Assembly: GCA_000231825.2 (NCBI GenBank)
Contig: JH720295.1
Location: 233,498 to 297,497 of the forward strand
Length of the DNA: 64,000 nucleotides
Origin: Tetrahymena elliotti 4EA
Lineage: Eukaryota > Ciliophora > Oligohymenophorea > Hymenostomatida > Tetrahymenidae
Direction of reading: 5' to 3'
Both the position numbers and the translations under genes were made by a program. Below the pieces are notes generated by a model, which searched no databases, was not told where the DNA came from, and saw only the letters and a program-made list of their open reading frames with translations. The first letter of the stretch is position 1. Each line of letters opens with the position of its first letter. Positions 1-11,061 of the stretch are shown here, piece by piece.

Positions 1-1047
1 ATGATACCATTGATTAAAAAATTTATATTTTGAAGTAAATTTCGGAAACAAATAGATCTTAAAAATTCTAACAAAGTATTTCAAAAAAGATTTTAATATT
101 TCAATCTATTGGTTTAAGGGAATTAGAATCAATAGAGATCTAAGGGACTAAATATTAGAATTATATTATGGCTAATTTTTGAAAATAGGATAATTAAGAT
201 AAATCTAAAAATTACCAGATAGAAGATATTTTTTTTGTTTATTTATATTCTTTCTAATTGATTAATATTTCTTTATTATATTTATCAAAGGGAAATAAAT
301 AACTGAAACGATATTATTAAAAAGTAAAGATACAAAATATTCATAAATAAACTTAATCATTTTGAGCATTATTTACTTTAAATGATAATTTTGAGGTTAT
401 CAGATTGAATGCTCTTGACTTGATTTTTTTTTTTTGAATATTTCTCAGGTGATATTTTGGATTATTTTGCTTTCTCTGAAATGGAGTATAATCCTTACTG
501 AAGAAATAAAATTTTGGAGACTATGGAAAATTTGCTAATAAATACTGACATCTAAAAAACTTTTAATAATAAATCTTTTAAAAGAGTTTAAATGAAAAAA
601 TTGAACATAAGATTGTACTGAATTGAAATAGATTTAAATTAAAAAATAGATACAGAGATACCATATTTATGTAATTTTTTCAATTCCTTAGTTCTTAATT
701 AGAAATTTAGATTTTTCTAAAATTTTTTATTTCTTTTCAAATTACATTCTTGTGTTTAATTATTTTACAAGCTTAAATTATCAAATTTGATAATTAAAAT
801 ATTCTAATTTCTTCAATTTTTTTTGATTTCTTCAATAATGTTTTTATCTTATTCTCCTAAATTATTTTACCTTTTAAAAAATAATCTTAAATTTAATCAG
901 AAAGGAAAAAATAAAAATATTCAAACAAAATTAGAGTTTTAAGTAACTTTTAAATTTTTTGAGAAATTATAAAAAGTATTTTAATTTCATAAACATCTTC
1001 AAAAAATATAAAACAAAAGATATTTCATTCATATTTGATTAAATTAC
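1..1047. other. No recognised gene (left edge)
   Basis: AT-rich sequence with no frame that resembles a known family under the ciliate code. Further exons of the minus-strand kinase/LRR remnant could lie here, since the repeat exon at 1048 is followed on the minus strand by a good GTAATTT donor, but no second repeat exon was recognised. Confidence 0.4.
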
Positions 1048-2696
1048 CCGAGATTGAGATCCAAAGATGTTAGATTTTGGCACTTTTCTAAACTCATTCC
1101 AATATTCTTAGCTCCATCTGCTCCAAGTTGATAGTACCTATTATGAAAATAATAAATAATGAACAAATTTATTGGAATTTACTTTTTTGTTTAATTGGTT
1201 TTTCAATAAAATAATTTTAGAATAAATTAAGAGTAAATAATTAATCTTAAATAATAATTTGTTTAATAATATTGAAGAAAAATTAAGTAATCTAAATTAA
1301 AATATTTTAAACATTTAATCATTTTTAGAATCAGATTTTTATATTTGATTATATTTTTAAAAGTATTAAATATTCAATAATTTAAAAAAATTTTTTTTGA
1401 AATTTAGAATAGAAAAAATGTATTTTTTCAAAGTAAAATTTTATAAATAAATAAGCTTTTTCATTTAAAGTATTTCCTTAATAAATTAAATTCTATTTCC
1501 CACTTATTTATTTTATTCATATTATTTTAACAAGCACAATTTTTTTAAAATTATAAAAATCTGAAAAATTATAAAAAAAATAATCGAAACTAGTAAAAAA
1601 TCAAATAAACTAAAATTTAATTGATTAATTTTATTTCTTGTTGAGTATTTTATTTTAGTTTTATTTTAAGTTAAAAATATTACTAAAAATTAAGATCTAA
1701 ATTGCGAACTAGTCTCTTTAGAATACATTCTTCGATTTTATCTAACTCTTATCTTCCTTTGAATGAATATGAATCTAATCTTGTTTCCTTTGGCTTGTAT
1801 TGATAGTTAAATTGAACATATGATTATTTAAATTTAGAAATCATTTAAATAGATTCAGAATATTCCAACTTTCCCTCAACTGCAGCAATAAATTACTTTT
1901 CTATTTTAAGCTTTAATTGATTTAGTAATTCAGTAAGTCTAAAAGAGTCAATTCTATTCTTAGATTAGGTTTAAAGCATCTAAATAATAACTGCATTAAG
2001 ATCAGAATATAACTGATTCTTGCTCATTAAATTAAAAAGCTATCCATTAACAATAGACTTACATTCTTCATCTTCAAGAAATCTGCCAAGAGTCATCTCT
2101 AGGAGGATGATACCGAATCCATACATAGATGTCAAACTTTTTTTTATTTTATTAATTTTGAGTAATCAATTAAATGGAAATAGTAACGAATAAACAAACA
2201 TACTTTAATATTGAAAGTGTTATTGTCATCTTCATCAAATCAAGCTTCTCTAGCTGAATATTTCTTAGTTAATCCCTAAAGCTTTATAAAAATAAATTAA
2301 ATTAGTTGAAATTTAATTGATTTAAATTAATTAAAAAATAATTTAATTTGATTGAAGATTTGCAACTGGAACTAGCACTTATAAAGCAGTTTACTTTAGA
2401 TTTTTAAAGTTTTTGTTTATTGTTTGTATATTCGCTGCTGTTTACGTTGTATGAAAATTCTGTAATATCTTGTTTATTATTAAATTAATTGGAGTTTTAG
2501 TTTGAGTCTTCTTTCTTGAGCTGCAAGGGGCAGTGTGAGGGGTTGAGCTAATGCTTCCAGACATCCACTTTTTATTTGATTTCTATTGGTTTGAGTGTGA
2601 GTTTTACTTTTGAGGAGTGTAGGGAGAAGTATTGAACTTAGCTTAGTTTTAATAAGACTAATAGTTTTATGAAGATTCATAAGAAGTGTATATCAT
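1048..2696 (-). pseudogene. Kinase C-lobe plus LRR exon, decayed
   Basis: Minus-strand pieces read as a protein kinase followed by a leucine-rich repeat. Around 2150-2290 is an activation-segment-like stretch (LTKKYSAREA, then FDEDDNNTFNIK). From 2136 down to about 1690 comes the C-lobe signature YGFGIILLEMTLGRF and a helical tail. A separate exon at 1048-1137 encodes one LRR (LEKCQNLTSLDLNL); it is 90 nt long with the same phase as the plus-strand LRR exons. Two lesions are visible. One is an in-frame TGA between REA and FDEDD. The other is a 4-base tandem duplication (TATGTATG) that shifts the frame between DIY and GFGII. No N-lobe, Gly loop or catalytic HRD was found. Upstream, 2350-2696 holds an open Ser/Thr/Gln-rich stretch starting with ATG at 2696-2694 that might be its N-terminus. 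The kinase C-lobe match is fairly clear; gene extent is uncertain. Confidence 0.6.
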
Positions 2697-2750
2697 TGGT
2701 AATTAGTGGAATTAATTGATTGCACAAAGATTTTAGAATAATTTTTTTTC

Positions 2751-2870
2751 TAATAATTTCTTTTAATAAATAAAATATGAAGGTTTGAAATATTTAGAGA
2801 AAAATGACCCATTTGAAAAAACACTGATTTAGAAAAGTTTTTCAATTATTCAATGAGCACTGATAATTTT
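2751..2870. repeat. Upstream block shared with 7957-8130
   Basis: The stretch around AAATATGAAGGTTTGAAATAT and a following AAAAGTTTTTCAATT recurs near 7957-8130, upstream of LRR gene B. It suggests that the LRR genes were copied together with upstream flank. Noncoding as far as can be seen. Confidence 0.6.
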
Positions 2871-3073
2871 TCATTGTAAAAACATCATCAAAGATTTAAT
2901 TTTTTACGATTTTAAGAGTGGGAGGGAAGGGCCACAATAAGGACCTGACCCATTCATTCTATTTGTTTTTATATTTTGTAAAATTTTATTTTAAAAAAGT
3001 TAATCTAATTTTTTATATTTTTTATTAACTCAATAATAAAGTAATTTTGACAAATAAATTAAAAAATAAATAA

Positions 3074-5539
3074 ATGTTGATATAAAATATAACATATTTT
3101 ACAAATCTTAGTGATGTAATTCAATTATTTTTGAGATACAAAAATATTTCAATTTTTATCTATTTAAAGTTGATAAACTCTAATTTAACTTCTTCCTTAA
3201 ATCTTCATATTAACTTGGGGTAAATTTTTAATTATTTTTTAAAATAATCTCAAACTTCGACTTTTAAATTTATCAATAAATAGTATTTCAAAATTAATTA
3301 TGGTTTTTTAAAATATAAATACTTTAATTTATGAATAATTTATCAACTATTTTGGGTTGGTTTACTTCGTATTTATTTGTTTAGCTAATTTATACATTTT
3401 TTTCACACCTAATTCAAGTTTTTATGTTTTTCTTATTTCTTAAAATATATTTTTTATTTAATATGTACTTTTATAATTTTTTAAAGTGGTAATCGTATTG
3501 GTGAAAAAGAAGCATAAAGATTAGGAATTGAGTTAGCAAAATGCTCTAACCTCTAAACTTTGACTCTTGATCTCTAGTAAAAATAGCATTTCAATATTAA
3601 TTAATGAATTTTTAAAAAATAAGGACTTTAATAACTGACCTGATTAACTTGAGTGGTTTTATTTGATATTTATTTGGCCTATTCATTCATCTTTATTTGT
3701 TGTTTTTATATCTCATTTAAAATTCTTAATTTTCTCATTCTTTTAAATGTCTATTTGTTCAATATTTATTTTTTAATGTTTTAAAAGGTTGAATAAAATT
3801 AATGAAAGTGGAGCATAAGGACTAGGATCTGAGTTAGCAAAATGCTCAAATCTCTAAAATTTAACTCTTGACCTCTAGTAAAAATAGTGTTTCAATATTA
3901 AATATGCATTTTTGAATAAATAAACCTATCAAGATTTTAATTTACAAGCAACTGATTGATAGATTGATTTGGGTTGATTCACTTGATATTTGTTTGGCTC
4001 TTTCATTAATTTTATTTGTTATTTTCATATTTGATTTAAATCTATGTTTTTATTCAGTGTTTATTTTTTTATTATTTAATAGTGATAACAAAATTGGTGA
4101 AATGGGAGTATAAGGATTAGTATCTGAGTTAGTAAAGTGCTCAAATGTGTCAACTTTGGCTCTTGACCTTTAGTAAAAATAGTGCTTCAAAATTTATTAA
4201 GCCTTTTTGAATAAATAAAAAAATATTTTTATCTTACTTGCTAATTCAATATTTATTTTTTTAATTTTTTAAAAGTGATAATAATATTGGAAAAATTGGA
4301 GTAAAAGGATTAGGATTTGAGCTAGCAAAATGCTCTAATCTCTAAAATTTGAGTCTTCACCTTTAGTAAAAATATTATTTCAATACTAATTATGCATTTT
4401 TAAATGAATAAACAAATAAATAAAGAAATAAAGACTTTTGTTTAATTGACTGAGATATTTGTTTGACTCATTCATTGATTTTTATTTGATATTTAATTCA
4501 AATTTTTATGTTTTTCTCATTCTTTTAAATATTTTCTTATACTGTATTTACTTTTTTTAATTTTTTAAAAGGATGAATAATATTGGTGAGTTTGGAGCAT
4601 AAGAGTTAGGATTTGGTTTAGCTTAATGCTCTCTAATCTCTAAACTTTGACTCTTGACCTAAGGTAAAAATAGAGTTTAAATATTAGTTATGCATTTTTC
4701 AATCAATAAATAAAACTTTAATTACTGAGAAATTAACTAACTGACTAACTAATTTAGGTTGGTTTACTTGACATTTGTTTGACTTTTTCATTTATTTTTT
4801 ATTTATTGCTCTCGTATCTAATTAAATTCTTATTTTTTCTTTTTTTTTGAAATATTTTTTATTTAAATTTATTTTTTAATTTTTGAAAAGTGGCAATGAG
4901 ATTGGTCAAATAGGAACATAGGGGTTAGCATCTGAGTTAACAAAATGCTCTAATCTCAAAACTTTAATTCTTGAGCTAAGGTAAAAGCAATCTTAAATAT
5001 TAATTATGCATTTTTGAAAGAATGAATAAATAAAGATAGATTTTTATTTATGTGTATCATTTATTTTCATTTGTTTTTCATATTTGATTTAAGTTTTTAT
5101 GTTTTTCTAATTCTTTTAAAGTATTTAATTTTTTTAAAAGGTAGAATAATTGTGGTAAAACGGGAGTGTTAGGATTAGCATTTGAGTTAGCAAAATGTTC
5201 TAAACTCTAAACTTTAACTCTTGACCTAAGGTAAACAAAGTATTCCTATACTAATTAATTATTTTTGAATGAATAAATAAACACTTGAATTTTTATGAGA
5301 GACTGACTGATTAATTTGGATTGGTTTTCTTGATATTTGTTTAGCTCACTCTTTACTTTTTATTTGTTGTTTTGATATTTTATTCTAAATATTATTTATT
5401 TATCTTTATTTAAAATTTTTCCTTATTCAATATTTATTTTTTTAAAAGGCATAATTTTATTGGTGAAATTGTCTCATCAAAATTGAGAACAATACTAATA
5501 AAAGCAAAAAGAATAGCCATTATAAGATTGAAATAGTGA
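3074..5539 (+). CDS. LRR gene A, one LRR per exon, one damaged exon
   Basis: Ribonuclease-inhibitor-type leucine-rich-repeat protein, presumably a protein-binding scaffold. Exon 1 (3074-3219, 146 nt) starts MLIQN and contains YFTNLSDV. Seven LRR exons follow: 3487-3576, 3788-3877, 4083-4172, 4276-4365, 4572-4663, 4891-4980 and 5141-5230. Each encodes one repeat of the form N.IG..GA..LG.ELAKCSNLQ.LTLDL. All are 90 nt and enter and leave in phase 2, except 4572-4663, which is 92 nt. There two extra bases (CTCTCT for CTCT) shift the frame and bring a TGA. The last exon (5449-5539) encodes a short Lys/Arg-rich tail. Repeat exons are spaced about 300 bp apart and the introns resemble one another. 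Because the exons are symmetric, skipping the damaged one would keep the frame. No signal peptide or other domain was recognised. The gene may be a pseudogene. Confidence 0.75.
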
Positions 5540-6009
5540 TTATAAAATGATAGATATTACTTATTTTAAAAAAATCAAATTGTTAACTTACATCATATCA
5601 CAAATTAAACACATGTTTTAAAAATGTTTATAAATTTCAGCTTAATTATTAATAAAATTTATCTATTTTAATAAAATTTATTTTATCTGTAAATTATAAA
5701 AAAATTTTAATTAAAATAGCTTAATTATGAATTCTTATAAAAGTTGTTTTTCTTTCCAATAAAAATTCAATTTTTTCAGAAGAATAATTTTTTAAAGAAT
5801 TTCTCATTTCTTAAAAAATAATTTTATTGTGACTGTCACTCATTATATTTAAGTAAATAAATTATTCCAATACTTCATTGGAAAAAATTTGATTTTAATT
5901 CTAAGAAAAAAAGTAAAGTTACAAAAAATTTAATTAAAAAATGAAATAAATGTTAAAATTAAAATTAAAAATTAATTTTATATTAAGAATTTTGTTGAAG
6001 AACGCTTAA
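5540..6009. other. Noncoding gap between LRR A and hAT remnant
   Basis: AT-rich spacer with runs of A and T and no recognisable coding frame. It holds the 3' flank of LRR gene A and ends at the CAGTG motif that may mark the transposon end. Confidence 0.4.
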
Positions 6010-7560
6010 CAGTGCTGCTCATCGGATTTGAGACTCCTATTACACTTTTTGATAGGCAAGTATATTCAATCTCTCTATTATATATGTTATTTTAGAAAGT
6101 GAACAGAAGTATTAAAATATTTAAGAGTGTATTCTACAATAGCCTCACGGATTTTCATTTTCTTGTATTCTAACTAAAATCCTTCCATCTGAATTTACAA
6201 CTTGAAAAGAAGTTCATCTGAGAATATGATTTGTTGCCATTCGTTTTAAGTCCATATAAGATGTTTCTCTACAAAGTCATTTCTTCATGTTTTGTTTTCT
6301 TCTGATAGCAATATCTTTTTGGGTAATCTATAAATATCTTTTAATTTTTATCGGTAATATTTGTGAGATAATGAGTTGTTTAGTTGAAATTAATGTTGTA
6401 GTTATTTTAGGTTTCAAGAAATCTGTTAATTACTTGAATTGTACCCAATCTTAATTAAATAGTACGATACCATTTTCTTCAAATGTTTTTGGGTTATTAG
6501 ATATATTAGCTCATCTCTGATATCCAAAATTCTTTGTATTGATAAATAAAGGGAATTACATCTTGTTGAGCTTTTGTTTTTAATTTTTAAGTAAGATTTC
6601 TATTTTAATATCTACTCTTCTTTTAGTTACTATGATAGTTTATTATATCAGAATAGTTAAATGCTTTCTTTATTTATAGATGATAAAGTATCAATAGACA
6701 ATGACATTTCTTAAATACCTACTTATATAGTTAAGTGAAGAGCATGAGCAAAGAAAATAAAGTGTTTTGTGTTCTGTTCATCTCCAAATAACTTCAAAAA
6801 AGCTGCACATTTATCAGTAGTAAATCTTTAGAGCATATTCTTACTATTCAACTCGTATTCTAATTATATTTAATTAAGGTGCTTTTCTATATGATTTGCA
6901 CTAAGAGTCTCTTTAGTTTATTAAGTAGTTAAGTTTTAATAAATTTATTTGAAATCACTATTCACAAAATGACAGGTAACTGTAAGGAAAGAGTGGTTTT
7001 ATTTATCACTCCAATAATCTAGAGTTATGTTATCTAGCTATTAGTTTTTTTATATGATTTTCGATAATTTATTTGATGTTAGATAAATCTTCTTAATAAA
7101 TTTAAGGTATCAATGATTCTGTATAATATTTAATAGAATTTATAATACATCTTGGTTCTAAATTCTTCATTAATTAATTGTTAAACTGTTTCTACTACCC
7201 TTAAAGGATATTAATTTGCTGCTATGTACTTAACTACTGCTCTATCAAAAAAATTATCTTACAGTTTAGCCATCTCCAAAAGTTTAAACATAAATTCTTA
7301 CTATGCTTTTTTAGGTTGGGTAGGAGGATTCTTCCAATTTTTAAAAGTAATCCCATGAAGCAAAAGATGATTAATCATATTTGAAGTACCTTTGTTTTTA
7401 AACTCAAGTACTTCCCTACATCTATTACAGGACACTTAATTAATAATAATTTTATTATTACCTTGTTATTATTTAATTTTGGTAATAAATTCATGACTTT
7501 GGCTTCTTTACTTGTTTGCCTTCTTTTACTTGCTTTTCTTCTTCAACTTCCATCAATTTA
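6010..7560 (-). mobile_element. Decayed hAT-family DNA transposon
   Basis: Minus-strand fragments read as a hAT transposase. Near 7350-7440 is a BED-type zinc finger (VSCNRCREVLEF ... MINHLLLHG, C-x2-C then H-x4-H). Next comes a helical part (KLLEMAKLQDNFFDRAVVKY), then the catalytic-core-like LDYWSDKQNHSFLTVTCHFV near 6960-7030, then TTDKCAAFLKLF ... FFAHALHL near 6710-6820, matching the hAT 'CAAH.L' region. These pieces lie in different frames, so the gene is broken by frameshifts unless unseen introns are present. A start with MEVEEEKQ near 7553 is out of frame with the finger. CAGTGCTG at 6010 resembles a hAT terminal inverted repeat, but no convincing partner end or 8-bp target duplication was found. 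Family assignment is good; element ends are not established. Confidence 0.75.
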
Positions 7561-8661
7561 TCTTTTAATTAAAAATACTTCAAATGCCTAACTCAAAAAT
7601 ATTTGATTTAATATATGATAAATATAATTATTTGAACTTTTTTTCTCAACACTACCTAAACCTAAACTTATATATTAAATAATTGAATCGCTCATAATTT
7701 ATAATTATTTTCAAAAATAAAATTCACTTTAAAATAATTTCATAAAAAATAGAGTTGCCTGATATCTTTTCATTTGATCTATTTTTTCATGTAATTATCT
7801 TAAATTATTTTCTGAATTCTAAAATTTCTTTTAAAATGTAAAAAACCTGAAAGTTTAATGTTATTTTTTAGTTGCCTATTAACAAAAAAAATACAGCAAC
7901 TAGAAAAAAAGTATATTTAGATAAATAGGTAGGAGTCCTTACATTCACTTTTTTTGTAATAATTTCTTTAAATAAAATATGAAGGTTTGAAATATCTTTA
8001 ATTTTTTAAGAAGATTGACTTATTTAAAAATAAAAATAATAAAATCTTTAAATTATTTATTTACTCAATCATATTTATACTGTTTTGAAGGTTTTAAAAA
8101 AGGTTGATTTCGAAAAGTTTTTGAATTAACTTCGCAACAAATAATAAATTTTGAAAATTAGTTATTTTTAATTAAATTATCTGTATCTAAATATTTTTTC
8201 CAAATAGAAATACTGATTTTGAAAATGATTTAATTTTTATTCAATTATGTATAAAATATTACTAAAAATCAATTTTTCGTCTTGATTTAAAAATAGGAAA
8301 AACTTAGAAAAAATATTTTTTACATTTAAAAAATTTAAAAAAAAATATTTTGTTGTATTCATTTCAAAAAAAATACTTTATTTCAATTTTATAGAATTAT
8401 TATTAGAAAAAATAGGCATTAGCTTATTTTTTCACATTTATCCATTAATTTTTCTACTAAAAATAAAAATCTCCCTATTTTTGTCATCTATTTCTTCAAA
8501 ATCGTCCAAGATACTAAGAGTTTTCAAAATCATTCATCTCTATTGGCTAACTCATTCATAAATTTTTATTTATTATTTTCAGATTTTATTCTAATTTTTA
8601 TATTTTACTCATTTTTTAAAAACTTTCTTCATTCAATATTATTTTTTTCACTCTTTAAAAG
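7561..8661. other. Noncoding stretch before LRR gene B
   Basis: No coding frame recognised. 7957-8130 repeats the block at 2751-2870 that lies upstream of LRR gene A. No copy of the 146-nt first exon of LRR genes A and C was found here, so gene B seems to have lost its 5' end. Confidence 0.5.
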
Positions 8662-9038
8662 TAGCAATGAAATTGGTGAAATCGGAGCTTAAGGATTAGG
8701 ATCTGAGTTAGTAAAGTACTCTAATCTCTAAGATTTGAGGCTTGAACTCTAGTAAAAATTGATTTTAATATTTATTTTTGGATGATTGAAGAAATAAATA
8801 AAGATTTTTATTTAAGAGCTGTTAACTGGCTTGCTTGATTGATATTTATTTAGCTCGTTCATTAATTTTTATTTGCTCTTTATATTTAATTCAAATTTTT
8901 CAGTTTTCTAATTATTTTAAATATTTCTTTATTTAATTATTTCAAAGATTTAATAAAATAGGTGAAATGACTGCATAAAAAGTAAGATCAAAACGAATAA
9001 AAGTAAAAAGATTAGTCAAAATAAAATTAAGATAATGA
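8662..9038 (+). pseudogene. LRR gene B, truncated copy
   Basis: One intact 90-nt LRR exon (8662-8751, NEIGEIGAQGLGSELVKYSN) and a terminal exon (8948-9038, FNKIGEMTAQKVRSKRIKVK, ending TGA) are joined by an intron like those in genes A and C. The terminal exon has the same length as in A and C (one base plus 29 codons plus stop). No first exon and no start codon for this copy were found upstream, so it is most likely a 5'-truncated duplicate. It could instead be the end of a longer gene whose other exons were not recognised. Confidence 0.65.
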
Positions 9039-9383
9039 TTATTTTTAACGAAATGATAAATAATTTTATGTTTGTTATTCATTATATTAATATTAAATTT
9101 TTTAAAAAAACTAAAATAAAAAAATTGAGAATTTGTGATTTCTACCTTCAAAATATTCAAAGGCAATTTTTACAATTTAGACCTTATTATTTTAAATTTT
9201 ATTAATAACTATAAACTTAAAATATCTAATAAAATTTTATTACTCTCTAAATTTTAAACATTAATCAGATTAATTTAATTTGCTTAACATTTTATAAAAT
9301 TTTGATTAAAAAGTTAATCTAATGTTTCAAATTATTAACTAATTCATTGATAAATTTATATCTCAAAAAATTCAAAAAAATAG

Positions 9384-11061
9384 ATGCTAATTCAAAATAA
9401 AAAATATTTTACAAATCTTAGTGATGTAAATGAATTTCTTCAGGGATATAAAAATATTTTAATTTTTATCTATTTAAAGTTATTGAGCTCAAATTTAACT
9501 TATGACTCAAAACTTAATATTCGATTGGGGTAAAATTATTAATTAATTATTCTTTAAAGTAATAAAATTGGTTTTAATATTAATTATGTTTTTTTATTGT
9601 AAAACATTATGAGGATTTAAAGTTGTCATATTTTACATTTTTTTGGTTTTTTGCTCATTCTTTCTCATTCATTCATTTTTATACTTAGATTTTTATGTTT
9701 TTCTCACTCTTTTAAATATTTTTTTTTTAAGGTCAAATCATATTGGTGAAATGGGAGTAAAAGAATTAGGTTCTCAATTAGCAAAATGCTCAAATCTCTA
9801 TATTTTGGTTCTTGACCTTAGGTAAAAATAATGTTTCAATTTTAAATATCAAATTTTGAAAGAATAAATAAGTAAAGACTTTTATTTATGATCAACTAAC
9901 TGATAGTTTGGGTCAGTTTACTAGATATTTGTTAATATCATTCATAAATTTTTATTTGCCGTTCTCGTATCTAATTCAAATTTTCATTTTTTTTAATATT
10001 TCTTTAATTTACATTTACTTTTTTTTAAGTGATAATAATATCAGTGAAATAGGACTCTAGGGATTAGGATCTCAATTAGCAAAATGCTCGAACCTCTAAA
10101 CTTTGACTCTTTAACTCTAGTAGAAATAAAATCTCAATATTAATTATGCATTTTTGTATGAATAAAAAATAGAGATTTTATTTAATGAACAACAAACTGA
10201 CTAATTTTGGTTGATTTAACTGATATTTGTTTGGCTCATTCATAAATTTTTATTTCATGTTTTCATATTTTGTTTGAATTCTTATACTTTTCTAGTTCTT
10301 TTAAATATGATTTTTCTTGATATTTAAAAGGAAGAATAATATTGGAGAAAATGGAGCATAAGGATTAGGATCTGAATTGGCTAAATGCTCGAATCTCTAA
10401 ACTTTGAATCTTGATCTTTAGTAAAAATAATGTTTCATCATTAACTATATATTTTTGAACAAATAAATAAAGAGATATTTTAATTTATGAGCTACTTACT
10501 TACTGACTAATTTTTGTTTACTCTTGATATTTGTTTAGCTCATTCATTCGTTCATTTTTATACTTTCATGTTTATTCAATACTTATTTTTTTCTTGTTAT
10601 TTTAAATGTTTCTGAATTCAATATTTATTTTTTAATTGTTTTAAAGGTGGAATAGTATTAATAATACAGGAGCACAAGGATTATTGTCTGAGTTAGCAAA
10701 ACACTCTAATCTCTAAGTTTTGACTCTTGACCTCTGGTAAAAATAGTGTTTCAATATTATTTATGCAAGTTTGAATGAATCAATAAATATATAAAAATTT
10801 TAATTTATGAACTGTTTGTTAACTGAGTGATTTGAGTTGGTTTTCTTGATATTTGCATCACTCATTCGTTAATTTTTATTTGTTGTTTTCATATTTAATT
10901 CCAATTTTTATTTTTCTCTTTCTTTTAAATATTTCTTTACTTAGTACTTATTTTTTTAACTTTTTAAAAGGTTGAATTGCATTAGTGAAATGGCAACATA
11001 AAAATTAAGATTAGAACTAATTAAAGCAAAAAGAATAGTCATTTTTTAATTGATATTATGA
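9384..11061 (+). CDS. LRR gene C, four-repeat protein, intact
   Basis: Complete small LRR protein of 198 residues. Exon 1 (9384-9529) is 146 nt like gene A and starts MLIQNKKYFTNLSDV. Four LRR exons follow (9732-9821, 10030-10119, 10331-10420, 10647-10736), each exactly 90 nt and in phase 2, encoding repeats such as NNIGENGAQGLGSELAKCSN. The terminal exon (10971-11061) encodes a basic tail (LRLELIKAKRIVI) and ends in TGA. Donors are TA or AG followed by GTAAAA, and acceptors are TTTAAAAG. The repeat type is that of ribonuclease inhibitor, RanGAP and NLR proteins. No membrane segment or signal peptide is clear, although part of exon 1 is hydrophobic (ILIFIYLKLL). Function is unknown; a binding scaffold is the family expectation. 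Confidence 0.85.

Noticed and set aside
7927..7940. TAGGAGTC as the inverted partner of GACTCCTA near 6030
   Set aside because: Only eight bases agree and the positions relative to CAGTGCTG do not match, so it is not accepted as a terminal inverted repeat.
8942..9166. Minus-strand open frame of 74 codons
   Set aside because: Antisense of the last exon of LRR copy B; composition is that of chance AT-rich ORFs.
3487..11061. CRISPR-like array of spaced repeats
   Set aside because: The regular spacing comes from coding LRR exons; the organism is a eukaryote, and the repeats are 90 nt and translate.
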